The position numbers and the translations under genes are program-made. Positions 14,574 to 23,601 of a DNA stretch of 64,000 nt are shown piece after piece. Positions within the stretch are counted from its first letter, which is position 1. Each line of letters starts with the position of its first letter. Source of the stretch: Microbacteriaceae bacterium MWH-Ta3 (lineage in GTDB: Bacteria; Actinomycetota; Actinomycetes; Actinomycetales; Microbacteriaceae); NCBI GenBank assembly GCA_003053925.1, contig QBKD01000001.1:806001-870000 (forward strand). Reading direction: 5' to 3'. Under the pieces are notes generated by a model. That model was not told the origin of the DNA, ran no database searches, and was given only the letters and a program-made list of their open reading frames with translations.

Positions 14574-16381
14574 GTCGGCACCTCGGTGGACCACAGGTCA
14601 TCGACCGATACGGCGCCCGGCGCCTCGAGGGGCACGACTCGGGCATTCAGACGCGCACTGAATTCGAGGTCATGAGTCGCGATAATCACGTGGGTGGTTG
14701 TGGCGCACTGCTGGAGCACCGCCGCTATGCGCTGTCGAGAGGCGGGGTCGAGCCCGCGAGTGGGTTCGTCGACGAGCAGAATTGCGGGCGCGTGCGCCGT
14801 TTGGAGGGAAACGGCCAGCACCAGTTGTTCCCCCGCGGACAGATCGTGCGGATGCGCCGAGCTGGTGGCCACACCGGGTGCAATGTTCTGCAGGTGCGCG
14901 AGCGTCGTGCCCGTGGGAAGCCGCCGTGCGCGATCGTTTCGGCGGCAGTCGGCGGCAACGGAATCGGCGAACACAATATCGGCGGGGCGCTCGGGAACCA
15001 GTGCGCTGCCCGCCGACGCGGCCACCGCTCGCAACAAGGTGGACTTACCCGCACCGTTCGGGCCGCACACCGCGACGAGTCGGTCGTTGGGCTCGAGGTT
15101 AGAGATGGCGGCGTGCGGTGCGGCTGTGTCGTTCGAATCAGCGAAATTCGCCACGGCGGTTGGGGCACCCACCCGAGCCCACCCGCCCTCGAGGTGAACC
15201 ACGTGCGTGGCAACGTGCGCCAGCGAGGCAGTGCGGTGTTCGGCAATCACCAGGGCGATTTCGGTTGTGCGGGCAATGCGCGTGAGGACCGCCAGCACGC
15301 GGGCACGCGCCTCGAGGTCCAAATCGGCCAATGGTTCATCCAGTACCAACACCGTGGGCTGGGACACCAGGGCAACGGCGATGGCCACCAGCGTCGCTTC
15401 GCCGGCGGACAGGTGTTCAATCGGGCGCGCGGCAAGATGATCGAGGCCGAGTTCCCGCGTAATCGTGGCGGCCCGATATTCGGCGGCATCAAGGTCGCCC
15501 ACGCACAGATCGATGCCCGCCCGAAGTTCCTCGCGCACCGACGTCGCGATGAAGGCCGAGCGCGGATTCTGGGGGACATACGCCACAAAATGCGCGGTTT
15601 CCCGAGGTGCAACCGCACGTCGATCCACGCCCCCGACACGCAGCATCCCCGACTGTTCGCCGCCATCCAGATGCTGAAAAAGTCCGACAATCGCGCGTAG
15701 TAGCGTGGTTTTGCCCGACCCGGTATCGCCGGCGACCAGCGTGACCGAACCCGGTGGGCACGACCATGCGTCGATCTGAACGATCGCCCGATCGCCGATG
15801 CTCAAGCGCAGGTTTCGCGCCTCGATGGGGAATTCGCACACCCCGGTGGGCGGCGACGCAGTCCGGCCGAATCCGCGCGATTCGAGCGCTCCGGCAACGG
15901 TGACCGCGTGCTCGACGGTCCATGACAAAACGGGAGACAGAATCCAGATTCCAGGCCGCAGACCGCGCCACCGTCCGGCCTGACGTACACGGGTGACCGC
16001 CGCGACCAGCACGGGAAATGTGGCCAAGGCTATGCCGGCTGCGGTCAGAATTGCGCGGCCGGGGCCTGCCGGGCGAACGCGCAGCAGCAGGGTGCGTACG
16101 TCGAGGATGGTGCCGATCACGCCGAACAGCAGAATGATCGCCGCGAAGGGCAGTGCGCTGATTGCCGCATCGCCGATTCCATCCGTCGTGATTGTTCCAC
16201 CGACGGACACGGTGGTGAAGGGTGCGGGCAAGCGCAGGTGCGGTAGCTCGGCCAGCACACTGCCGTCACCGTTCGCGCCACCAAATGCCACGCGATACAG
16301 CACGCGAATACCCACGAAGCCCAGGGCGAACCACGCCGAAAGCCACAGGGGCTTCAGTCCGTGCGGCGCCAGGCGGGACAT
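14570..16381 (-). CDS. ECF transporter T component fused to two ATPase domains
   Basis: One 603-residue protein appears to combine three ECF subunits. Residues 1-180 are membrane helices with the EcfT-type coupling motif ALESRGFG near 165-172. The first ATPase has Walker A GDTGSGKTT (about 216), signature LSAGEATLVA (about 322) and Walker B VLVLDEPLADLD (about 344). The second has GPNGAGKST (about 439), LSAGEQLVLA (about 512) and ILLVDEPTRGLD (about 534). Only three clear helices are visible in the T part, against the usual five or so, but LSWTVEHAV may add a coupling helix. With the downstream S component this makes a complete importer. Encoded between the lipoprotein and S-component genes. 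Confidence 0.85.
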   Translation of the reverse strand: MSRLAPHGLKPLWLSAWFALGFVGIRVLYRVAFGGANGDGSVLAELPHLRLPAPFTTVSVGGTITTDGIGDAAISALPFAAIILLFGVIGTILDVRTLLLRVRPAGPGRAILTAAGIALATFPVLVAAVTRVRQAGRWRGLRPGIWILSPVLSWTVEHAVTVAGALESRGFGRTASPPTGVCEFPIEARNLRLSIGDRAIVQIDAWSCPPGSVTLVAGDTGSGKTTLLRAIVGLFQHLDGGEQSGMLRVGGVDRRAVAPRETAHFVAYVPQNPRSAFIATSVREELRAGIDLCVGDLDAAEYRAATITRELGLDHLAARPIEHLSAGEATLVAIAVALVSQPTVLVLDEPLADLDLEARARVLAVLTRIARTTEIALVIAEHRTASLAHVATHVVHLEGGWARVGAPTAVANFADSNDTAAPHAAISNLEPNDRLVAVCGPNGAGKSTLLRAVAASAGSALVPERPADIVFADSVAADCRRNDRARRLPTGTTLAHLQNIAPGVATSSAHPHDLSAGEQLVLAVSLQTAHAPAILLVDEPTRGLDPASRQRIAAVLQQCATTTHVIIATHDLEFSARLNARVVPLEAPGAVSVDDLWSTEVPT

Positions 16382-16390
16382 GATCCGGTG

Positions 16391-16912
16391 TTATCCCTCG
16401 GGCGTCGGTGTTGCGCCGCCCGTGCTGAACACCAAGCCCAGGGCGTCACCCGACTTCACAATCTGGGTGTCGATGCCTTCCATGGCATATCCCCATTCGT
16501 CAACACCCGCCTGTTTGATCCACAGCGCCCAGTATGCGAAAGCCGGAGGCATCGTGTCGCAGGTTTCGGTGTACGGTTCTTCGCCCTCAACGGTGAACGG
16601 TGTGTCGCTGGCGGGCAGGCCATTGACGCGGCAAATGACGGCGGTGCCGTACTCCACGGTGCCCTCGGTGGTGATACCCACCAATTCGAGGGCCTCGGCC
16701 GCGGTCACGGGTTCGTCGTTCGAGAACGACGCGCAGGTGTTAATCGGGTCGGCGCCCAGGATGTCGAACGAGACGGAAATTGCCACGCCCGCACAATCCG
16801 GGACTGCCGTGGGTGCGGTGACGGCGGGCTCTGGCGCGGTGGTGCACCCGCCGAGGGCAATCAGGGCCGCGACGGCGACGACAATCGAGGCGCGAACGCG
16901 GGTTCCAGACAT
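16391..16912 (-). CDS. Secreted lipoprotein with DUF4430/transcobalamin-like character
   Basis: 173-residue predicted lipoprotein: a hydrophobic signal segment ends in the lipobox ALGGC (C23), then a Pro/Thr/Ala linker. The mature part has VSFDILG, TCASF, CRVNGLPA and a C-terminal stretch AYWALWIKQAG...WGYAMEGI...VKSGDALGLVF. This layout resembles the small beta domain (DUF4430, transcobalamin C-terminal-like, or the SCO2322-type proteins) found beside ECF importers in actinobacteria; this match is from memory, not a search. Four mature cysteines besides C23 could pair. The start at 16912 has an AAGGAG site. It heads the ECF operon and may capture the substrate at the cell surface. Confidence 0.55.
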   Translation of the reverse strand: MSGTRVRASIVVAVAALIALGGCTTAPEPAVTAPTAVPDCAGVAISVSFDILGADPINTCASFSNDEPVTAAEALELVGITTEGTVEYGTAVICRVNGLPASDTPFTVEGEEPYTETCDTMPPAFAYWALWIKQAGVDEWGYAMEGIDTQIVKSGDALGLVFSTGGATPTPEG

Positions 16913-17009
16913 GGGGCTCCTTGAACGTGGTGTGCGAATCGAGCAACACATCACGATCGACGCGCGCAGAACCCCATTTTATCGGGAATTATGGCACTCT
17001 TACGTGCGG

Positions 17010-19031
17010 CTAGTGCACCCCGCCGCACACGGCAATCGCACCCACCGGCGACGTTGCCGTGCGCGCCAGTGCGACAACCACGTGTCCGTACGGTTCACGC
17101 CATTCGCTGTGGATGCGGTGCGATTCGTGTGCAGGTACATCGGCCCAGGCCTCGAATCCGCCGCCGTCCCGCGGTGTCACCGTGGCCGCAACTCCATTGA
17201 CATATACCTGTGCCTCGGTGACGTCCGATTCGGTTTCCACCGTCACGCGCTGGTTGCCTCCTTCGAGTTCGGTCAGGCTGGTGGTGATAATCAGATCGTG
17301 TGCGGCATCGGAAGAGTCGGTAGCCAGCGGCGACCACTCCGCACCCGACAATTCCGGTGTGCGCGGCGGCGCCGTACGACGCTGGCGAAGGTGATCGAAT
17401 GCCCAGCCATATGACAGCAGGGCGCTGTCGTCATAGGCGCGGCCCGCGAAAGTCAAGCCAACGGGCATCCCAATATCCGCCATGATGCCCATCGGAACCG
17501 TCACGGTGGGAATACCCAGGTGACGGGGAACGAGGTTTCCGTTCGATACCCACACGCCGTTGCGCCAAGCGAGGTCGGCGGATTCGGGGTTCACATCGGC
17601 ATCGGCCGGTCCCACGTCGGCGGCGGCGGGGAACACAACGGCATCGAGCCCCAGATCGCTCATCCACTGTTCCAGATCCACCTGGCGTGCGCGTTCCAGC
17701 CCGCGGACACCGTCGGCGAGGGTCGGGATTTCAGTCAACCCGGGAACACCATCCGTGCGTGCGCGCCAGACGTACTCGCGCAGGTCCACGTCTTCGGGGG
17801 CGAACCGGTGCAGGTGCGCCTCGTATCGACCCGGCAAGGCGCCCGTGGGTTTGGGGAAAATCTTCTCGGGGTCCACATCGGCCAAGGAGTGCAGGCCCGG
17901 GTCGTTGTTCGCCTCGAGGAAATCGTTCCATCCGAACATCGACAGATCGAACAATTCACGCTCGGCAAAGTAAGCGGGTACGAATCCGCGCGCCACAAGG
18001 TTTCGGGCGTTCGCCCCGTGGCTCTCGTAGTTTGCAACGACGGGAAAGTCCACCTCGACCACCGATGCACCGGCGGCCTCGAGGTCGGCACGCGCCGCCT
18101 CCCAGAGCGCAATCACCGATTCGCGCGTCTCGATGCGGTCGGTGCTGGACACGTCTTTATTGATGTACATCCGAGGCACACCGAAACGTTTTCCGGCCAG
18201 CACTCGGCTCTTGCGCAAATACCCATATGATCCGGGCCGAACGGTGCTGCTGGCAGGAATCATGACCCAGGGCTGTGTGCGCCAAAAGTCACCGCGGGTG
18301 TTTGCATCATCCGCCACGACAACTTCGAGAACGGCCAGCATGTCGTCCATGGTGCGCGTGTGGGGAACGACAACATCCATGGTGGGAACCAGCGGCCAGT
18401 TGCCGCGCACCGAAATCAAGCCGCGCGAGGGCGTGTACGCGCACAAGCCATTATTTGATGCGGGGGCACGCCCCGACGACCAAGTCTCTTCACCTAAACC
18501 GAACGCGGCAAAACTTGCCGCCGTCGCGGTTCCCGAACCGTTGGATGATCCCGAGCCAAACGCCGCAGTCAGATACTCGGCGTTGTAGGGGCTTTCGGCA
18601 CGACCATACAGGCCTCGCTGCATTCCGCCATTCGCCATGGGTGGCATGTTCGTGAGTCCCACGAGCACGGCACCGGCAGCGCGTAATTGGGCAATGGTGA
18701 ACGCGTCGTCGGTAGCCACGAGGTCGGCAAAGGCGGGGGACCCCGATGCGACGGTCAACCCGCGAGCCTTGTAGCTGTTTTTCGCGGTGTACGGAATTCC
18801 GTCCAGTTCGGACAGCACCTCGCCACGGGCGCGTCGTTCATCGGATGCGCGGGCATCGGCGAAGGCCTCGGGATTCATGACAGGGACGGCGTTCAGTGTG
18901 ATGCCGTGCCGGTCGAAATGCGCGATCCGATTCAGGTACGCGGCCAGCAATTCCACACTCGAAATCTGACCGCTGTCTAGGTCTGTGCGCAGCTCGGCAA
19001 TGCTTTTCTCAACAACGTCGTAGTGATGCAT
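17010..19031 (-). CDS. Amidase-signature family hydrolase with extra C-terminal domain
   Basis: Cytosolic-looking 673-residue hydrolase of amides (exact substrate unknown). The Ser-cisSer-Lys triad can be placed at K84 (YTAKNSYK), a serine in GSGSSNGSG (about 160-166) and nucleophile S186 in WSSGRAPAS. The signature is slightly divergent, with EETWSS in place of the usual TGGS. After the amidase core (about residue 560) a beta-rich domain of about 100 residues follows, with VTVETESDVTEAQVYVNGVAATV, unusual for the family. TATTCT lies exactly 6 nt before the ATG, so the transcript is probably leaderless. Transcribed alone. Confidence 0.85.
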   Translation of the reverse strand: MHHYDVVEKSIAELRTDLDSGQISSVELLAAYLNRIAHFDRHGITLNAVPVMNPEAFADARASDERRARGEVLSELDGIPYTAKNSYKARGLTVASGSPAFADLVATDDAFTIAQLRAAGAVLVGLTNMPPMANGGMQRGLYGRAESPYNAEYLTAAFGSGSSNGSGTATAASFAAFGLGEETWSSGRAPASNNGLCAYTPSRGLISVRGNWPLVPTMDVVVPHTRTMDDMLAVLEVVVADDANTRGDFWRTQPWVMIPASSTVRPGSYGYLRKSRVLAGKRFGVPRMYINKDVSSTDRIETRESVIALWEAARADLEAAGASVVEVDFPVVANYESHGANARNLVARGFVPAYFAERELFDLSMFGWNDFLEANNDPGLHSLADVDPEKIFPKPTGALPGRYEAHLHRFAPEDVDLREYVWRARTDGVPGLTEIPTLADGVRGLERARQVDLEQWMSDLGLDAVVFPAAADVGPADADVNPESADLAWRNGVWVSNGNLVPRHLGIPTVTVPMGIMADIGMPVGLTFAGRAYDDSALLSYGWAFDHLRQRRTAPPRTPELSGAEWSPLATDSSDAAHDLIITTSLTELEGGNQRVTVETESDVTEAQVYVNGVAATVTPRDGGGFEAWADVPAHESHRIHSEWREPYGHVVVALARTATSPVGAIAVCGGVH

Positions 19032-19095
19032 TCGCCCAGAATACGCGAGCGCTCACACCGAGACGGTGCGTTTCGGCGCAAAAATGCGTGTGGCG

Positions 19096-19707
19096 TCAGA
19101 CCGCTGCATCAAATGTGTCGAGGCGCGCAACAAGTCCGTCGTGCACCGCCGGCCACTCGTCCACGGTGATGGAATACACGGCGGTATTGCGCAGGGTTCC
19201 GTTGGGCATCACCATGTCGTTTCGCAGCATGCCGTCCAGCTGTGCGCCCAGTTTGCTGATGGCCGCGCGCGATTGTGCGTTCTTTTCGTGTGTACGCAAT
19301 TCCACAGCGTTGCAGCGCAGCACCTCGAAGGCGTAGGCCAACATCAGCATCTTCATTTCGGGGTTAATGCCCGTTCCCTGCGTGCTGGTGGCCAACCATG
19401 TGGATCCAATTTCCACCTTGAAGTTCTCGAGCCGCATATTCATGAAGGTGGTCATGCCGACGGCGCGATTTGTCGCGCGGTCGATGACGGCGAACGGCAT
19501 CATGGTGCCGGATTCGTACAGGCCCAACCGCCGGTCGATTTCTGCCGACATCGAGGCGCCGTCGGGAATAAAGGTGTACCAGAGCTCGTGCAGGTTGCCG
19601 TCGGCCTCGGCGGAAACCAGGTCTGTTGCGTGCCGCTGTTCCAGCGGTTCGAGGCGCACGAAGTCGCCTTCGAGAACGGGCATGTCGGGAAGCGGCGAGT
19701 GGCTCAT
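19096..19707 (-). CDS. GNAT-family acetyltransferase, RimJ/RimL-like
   Basis: 203-residue acetyltransferase. It begins with LEGDFVRLEPLEQRHATDL, has the mid-region RAVGMTTFMNMRLENFKVEIG and the acetyl-CoA loop STWLATSTQGTGINPEMK, followed by AFEVLRCNAVELRTHEKNAQSRAAISKLGA. This matches the RimJ/RimL type that modifies protein N-termini or small amines. ATG 19707 was chosen because TACACT ends exactly 6 nt upstream (leaderless) and it aligns with the family start; the frame stays open upstream without coding character. The acceptor is unknown. Confidence 0.85.
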   Translation of the reverse strand: MSHSPLPDMPVLEGDFVRLEPLEQRHATDLVSAEADGNLHELWYTFIPDGASMSAEIDRRLGLYESGTMMPFAVIDRATNRAVGMTTFMNMRLENFKVEIGSTWLATSTQGTGINPEMKMLMLAYAFEVLRCNAVELRTHEKNAQSRAAISKLGAQLDGMLRNDMVMPNGTLRNTAVYSITVDEWPAVHDGLVARLDTFDAAV

Positions 19708-19741
19708 GTGTTCAGTGTAGAAGTGCTGCGGTGGGCCAGCA

Positions 19742-20950
19742 CTATCGAATAGCGGCCGTGACGCCGGCGGTTGGCTCGAGGCGAATCCACTGTCCCGACT
19801 CGGCAGAACGTTCCGCGGCGTCGACAACTCGAGCCGCGGCAACGGCGTCGTGAATGTTCGAGTTCACGTGCCGCACACCCACGACCGATTCCAGGAACTT
19901 CCGTGCCTCGATGACCTTGAGATCATCAAAGCCCATGCTTGTGCCCGCGCCCGGCTGGAAGTGCGCGAAGTCACCAAAGCCGGGGGCGGCCATCACGCGC
20001 TGGTATCCCTGTAGATCGCCGGTGCGGCCGATCGCAACTTCGAGTTCATTCATGCGTTCGAAGTCCCATTTCAGCGAGCCCTCGGTGCCGTAAATTTCGA
20101 TGTTGTACGCCGCGCGTGGACCCACAGCAACGCGCGAAGCCTCGAGCGTGCCAATGGCGCCCGCGCCCTCCGCATCATTGCGGAATCGCACCATCATGGC
20201 GACGTAGTCCTCGTTTTCGACAGGTCCCAATTCGCCACCCTCGATGACGTCGAAGTGGGTGCCCGTACCCATCTGCTGGATGGGGCGGTGCGTGTGAATG
20301 GTCGAGGTCATGCCCGAGACCTCGGCGATCGGTCCGACAACATAGTGAACAAGATCGGCCAAGTGGCCCATCAGGTCGCCTAGAACGCCGCTACCTGCAA
20401 GAGCGCGGGTGAAGCGCCATGACAGTGCGCCGTTGGGTTCGGCGGAATAATCGGCAAAGAACGTGCCGCGAATGTTTGTGATGCGGCCGAGCGCGCCGCT
20501 GGACACCAGCTGCTTCGCCTTCTCGATGGCGGGGGCGTGGCGGTAGTTAAACCCGATGCTTGACACCACGCCGGCGGCATTGGCGGCGGCTTCGACCGCG
20601 AGGGTCTCGTCGACACCACGACCGACGGGCTTTTCAATCCAGAATGCTTTGCCTGCTTGGGCGGCGGCAATACCGATTTCCGCGTGCAGGAAGTTGGGTG
20701 CGCAAATTGACACCACGTCGACGTCGGGGTGGTTCAGCACCTCGTGGTAATCCAGAGTTGATTCGGCGTATCCCAACACATCACGCGCGTAATCCGCACG
20801 GGACTGAGCAGTGTCCGCGGCAATGACGAGTCGAGGCTTGATGCCCAGTTCGGGGTACACGACGGGTACAGATTGGTAGGCGCGGCTGTGGACTTTGCCC
20901 ATCCAGCCCACGCTGACAAGACCAACGCCAATTTCGGTGGGGGTAGACAT
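19742..20950 (-). CDS. Gfo/Idh/MocA-family NAD(P)-dependent oxidoreductase
   Basis: Sugar or inositol dehydrogenase-like enzyme of 402 residues. The N-terminal Rossmann fold starts GVGLVSVGWMGKVHSRAY; the conserved EKP motif (WIEKPVGRG, about residue 110) carries the catalytic lysine, and GDLMGHLADLVHY (about 190) the conserved aspartate and histidines. The start has a GAGAGG-like ribosome site. Two LacI-type operator sequences lie in the 85-nt gap upstream, next to a LacI gene, so it is probably induced by a sugar-like compound. Which sugar or polyol it oxidises cannot be told. Confidence 0.88.
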   Translation of the reverse strand: MSTPTEIGVGLVSVGWMGKVHSRAYQSVPVVYPELGIKPRLVIAADTAQSRADYARDVLGYAESTLDYHEVLNHPDVDVVSICAPNFLHAEIGIAAAQAGKAFWIEKPVGRGVDETLAVEAAANAAGVVSSIGFNYRHAPAIEKAKQLVSSGALGRITNIRGTFFADYSAEPNGALSWRFTRALAGSGVLGDLMGHLADLVHYVVGPIAEVSGMTSTIHTHRPIQQMGTGTHFDVIEGGELGPVENEDYVAMMVRFRNDAEGAGAIGTLEASRVAVGPRAAYNIEIYGTEGSLKWDFERMNELEVAIGRTGDLQGYQRVMAAPGFGDFAHFQPGAGTSMGFDDLKVIEARKFLESVVGVRHVNSNIHDAVAAARVVDAAERSAESGQWIRLEPTAGVTAAIR

Positions 20951-20969
20951 CGTACGGTGGCCTCTCTTT

Positions 20970-20981
20970 TGGAACGTTCCA
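20970..20981 (-). promoter_or_regulatory. LacI-family operator, site A
   Basis: TGGAACGTTCCA is a perfect palindrome with the central CG typical of LacI/GalR operators. It lies 20 nt before the oxidoreductase start, where bound repressor would block transcription. The adjacent lacI-type gene is the natural partner. Confidence 0.7.
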
Positions 20982-20988
20982 GATTGAG

Positions 20989-21000
20989 GGAAACGTTACC
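20989..21000 (-). promoter_or_regulatory. LacI-family operator, site B
   Basis: GGAAACGTTACC is a near-palindrome around AACGTT with one mismatched pair. Its centre is 19 nt from that of site A, so two dimers could bind nearly on the same face of the helix. Confidence 0.5.
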
Positions 21001-21035
21001 ACCAAATTTTCTGAATGCAATACCTGGAGCGAAAA

Positions 21036-22061
21036 CTACGCGCGGATTGCCGTGCTCGACGAACCACGAACGGTGATGGTCGGAGTCACCAGCACCTCGG
21101 TGCCTCGCGCGGCTGCCATGGCGTCAGCATCCATGACAAGTGCGCTCGCGGTTCGCGCGATGTCTGTCGGGCGCTGATCCACCGACGTCAGTGACACCAA
21201 ATCCAGCTGCGCAATGTAGGTGTTGTCGTATCCCGTCACCGCAACGGGCGGATTCCCTGCCGCAACGGAACGTGCGACCGCATTCTGCACGCCAAATGCC
21301 ACATTGTCGTTGTAACACACCAGGGCGGTGGGGCGAGGGGTATTCGCCAATGCGCGCTGCGCAGCCTCGAATCCGCTGAGTTCGTCCATCGACGAACCGG
21401 TTGACTCCCGGGTAATGTCAAGCCCCTGCGAAAGTCCTGCCTCCGCGGCCGCAGCCCACCGCATGTCGGCCACGGGTCGGCCCTCGGGGCCAATGTAGGT
21501 CACCCGGCTGTGACCCCGGTCCACGAGGTGGCGGACGATGTCGGTCATAGCCGCGCTGTCATCGCTGCGAATGGATACGGCGTTGGGCAGATCCGAGGCC
21601 GCGGCCAGCGCCACCACAATGGGGAAGTCTGCGGGCAGCGCCTGGAACGGGGCGTGGTTGGGCAGGCCGCCTACGATACAAAGGCTGGAAGGCCGCAGGT
21701 CCAGCAGGTGTTGAATGGGTTCCGGATCCAATTCGGGACCGGTCGCGCCCGCGACGACCGATGCCGTTGCGACGAAACTGAACACCCCTGCACGGGACAA
21801 TTCCTGCCGAGCGATGTCGGCGATCTCTGTGAACAGTGGGTTGTGGAAGTCAGCGACGATGATGCCCACAAAGCCACCCGAGCGCGAACGCAACGACCGC
21901 GCCCACGCGTTGGGTGTGTAGCCCAGTTCGGTCGCGGCGGCGAGTACTGCCTCGCGGCGCTTCGCACTGACACCGTCGGGCGACGAAAACACCATTGCCG
22001 CCAGAGACTTCGACACCCCGGCGCGCTCGGCCACATCGAGGATGGTGGGGCGTTTCGTCAT
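21036..22061 (-). CDS. LacI-family transcriptional regulator
   Basis: 341-residue repressor. The N-terminal helix-turn-helix is clear (TILDVAERAGVSKSLAAMVF, hinge helix at about 45-58), followed by a periplasmic-binding-protein-like effector domain starting GGFVGIIVADFHNPLF. The C-terminal part has the usual ALVCYNDNVAFGVQNA and VTGYDNTYIAQLDLVSLTSVDQ. ATG at 22061 is 2 nt after the stop of the DMT transporter, so the two form an operon. The downstream oxidoreductase has two LacI-type operators and is the likely target. The effector is probably a sugar or polyol; no sugar ABC transporter is in view. Confidence 0.92.
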   Translation of the reverse strand: MTKRPTILDVAERAGVSKSLAAMVFSSPDGVSAKRREAVLAAATELGYTPNAWARSLRSRSGGFVGIIVADFHNPLFTEIADIARQELSRAGVFSFVATASVVAGATGPELDPEPIQHLLDLRPSSLCIVGGLPNHAPFQALPADFPIVVALAAASDLPNAVSIRSDDSAAMTDIVRHLVDRGHSRVTYIGPEGRPVADMRWAAAAEAGLSQGLDITRESTGSSMDELSGFEAAQRALANTPRPTALVCYNDNVAFGVQNAVARSVAAGNPPVAVTGYDNTYIAQLDLVSLTSVDQRPTDIARTASALVMDADAMAAARGTEVLVTPTITVRGSSSTAIRA

Positions 22062-22063
22062 GA

Positions 22064-22951
22064 TTACGACTTTAACCGAATGCGTACGGCAATTGCTGCG
22101 CACAGAATCACCGCAATGCCGCCCACGGCGGTTTGCCAGGTGATTACTTCGCCCACCAACAACGCGGCCCACACGATGCTCATCACGGGTTGAGTCAGCT
22201 GAATTTGGCTGACCGTGGTCATGGGTCCGATGGCCAATCCGCGATACCACGCAAAGAATCCCAGGAACATACTGATCACGCCGAGGTAGGCGAACGCCGC
22301 CCAGTGAACGGGCTCAGCGGCGGGTGGGTCGTTCACGACGGCCGTCACGGTCAGAGTCACCATGATGGGTGCTGAAAGAACCAGCGCCCACGAAACGGTC
22401 TGCCATGATCCCAGCTCCCGCGCTAACAAACCGCCCTCGGCATAGCCAATCGCCGCCGAGCCGACTGCGCCAAACAGCAGAAGATCGGACCACTCAAGGC
22501 CCGCTAAACCGCCCGTGCGCATCGAGGCGAATCCGACAGCGGCGACAGCACCGAGCCCGGCAAATATCCAAAAAGGCGCGCGCGGGCGCTCGTGGCCACG
22601 AACGACCGCCATCACTGCTGTGGCCGCGGGAAGCAAGGCGATGACGACGGCACCGTGACTGGCGGGTGCTGTCGTCAGCGCAAACGACGTAAGCAGCGGA
22701 AACCCCAACACGATTCCTCCTGCAATGACCGCAAGTCGGCGCCACTGCCGCACTGTGGGAAGCGTTTGACGCGTAATGGCCAACGCCAGTGCAGCGAGCA
22801 CTGCAGCGACGACGGCACGGGCAGACCCAATAAACAACGGGGACAGGCCTCCGACCGCGATTTTTGTTAACGGCACGGTGAACGAGAACGCGGCAACTCC
22901 GACGAATCCCCACCACATTCCTGTGCGCGCGGTTCCGTGTGTCAAGGACAT
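22064..22951 (-). CDS. DMT/EamA-family transporter
   Basis: 295-residue membrane protein with about ten hydrophobic helices in two EamA halves; the second half contains YLGVISMFLGFFAWYRGLA and a conserved end helix. Likely exporter of a small metabolite. TAGGCT ends exactly 6 nt before the ATG, so a leaderless transcript is likely. It is followed after 2 nt by the LacI gene, so it may be part of the same regulon as the oxidoreductase. The substrate is unknown. Confidence 0.88.
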   Translation of the reverse strand: MSLTHGTARTGMWWGFVGVAAFSFTVPLTKIAVGGLSPLFIGSARAVVAAVLAALALAITRQTLPTVRQWRRLAVIAGGIVLGFPLLTSFALTTAPASHGAVVIALLPAATAVMAVVRGHERPRAPFWIFAGLGAVAAVGFASMRTGGLAGLEWSDLLLFGAVGSAAIGYAEGGLLARELGSWQTVSWALVLSAPIMVTLTVTAVVNDPPAAEPVHWAAFAYLGVISMFLGFFAWYRGLAIGPMTTVSQIQLTQPVMSIVWAALLVGEVITWQTAVGGIAVILCAAIAVRIRLKS

Positions 22952-23000
22952 TCATCGAGCCTATTGCGACGGTACGCGCTTCTGTTGCCGAATATGTTTC

Positions 23001-23564
23001 CTAAGCCGAGCCGTCGAGACTTGCGAGCACAAATCGCTCCAATGCCTTTGCCTCGTCAACAAAGTACGCACCTCGGTCTATTCGCTCTGCTGCCGCCGCC
23101 ACCGAACCAAAAATCATGCTGCTGACGGCTGTTGGGTTTTCGCTCCCGAGGTCGCCCAACGGGCTAATGAGGCTTGTCATAAACAGGGCATGCATGGCGC
23201 GCGTCATGCCGCGCTGGTCCTCCGGCAGCGACTCTAATGAAATCTGTCGAATTATTCGATGGTTTGCACTCGACAAGTGAGCCAAACAATAATGAACCCA
23301 AATGCGAACCTGCTCCAAAGGATCGCTAATGCCGCGCATGAGACGGTCGATTTCGTTAGATAAGTCGGCCATTTCGTTGATGACCAACTCGCCTAACACG
23401 TGCTCGCGTGAGGCGAAGTACTGATATATCGCAGGCCTCGAGAGCCCCGTCATGCGACCCAAAGAAGCCATCGAAACTGCCTCTGGCCCCGAGTCCTCGA
23501 CAACACTGAGCGCGGCACGAAGGATTGCATCGTGTCGCTCGTCGTACACACGGGGAGATGGCAT
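23001..23564 (-). CDS. TetR-family regulator at the end of the hem operon
   Basis: 187-residue regulator. The helix-turn-helix lies at about residues 28-50 (SMASLGRMTGLSRPAIYQYF), followed by helical effector domain. It is the last gene of the leftward hemA-C-D-B-L series, 37 nt after hemL, with a possible GAGAAAGGA ribosome site upstream. A perfect inverted repeat of TetR type occurs in the hemA/hemE promoter, about 5.3 kb away, making local control of heme synthesis, perhaps by heme or a porphyrin, a reasonable hypothesis. No experimental link is known to me. Confidence 0.85.
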   Translation of the reverse strand: MPSPRVYDERHDAILRAALSVVEDSGPEAVSMASLGRMTGLSRPAIYQYFASREHVLGELVINEMADLSNEIDRLMRGISDPLEQVRIWVHYCLAHLSSANHRIIRQISLESLPEDQRGMTRAMHALFMTSLISPLGDLGSENPTAVSSMIFGSVAAAAERIDRGAYFVDEAKALERFVLASLDGSA

Positions 23565-23601
23565 CGATAGCTAGTGTAGGTCCTTTCTCTCAGGGCAAAA
23601 G

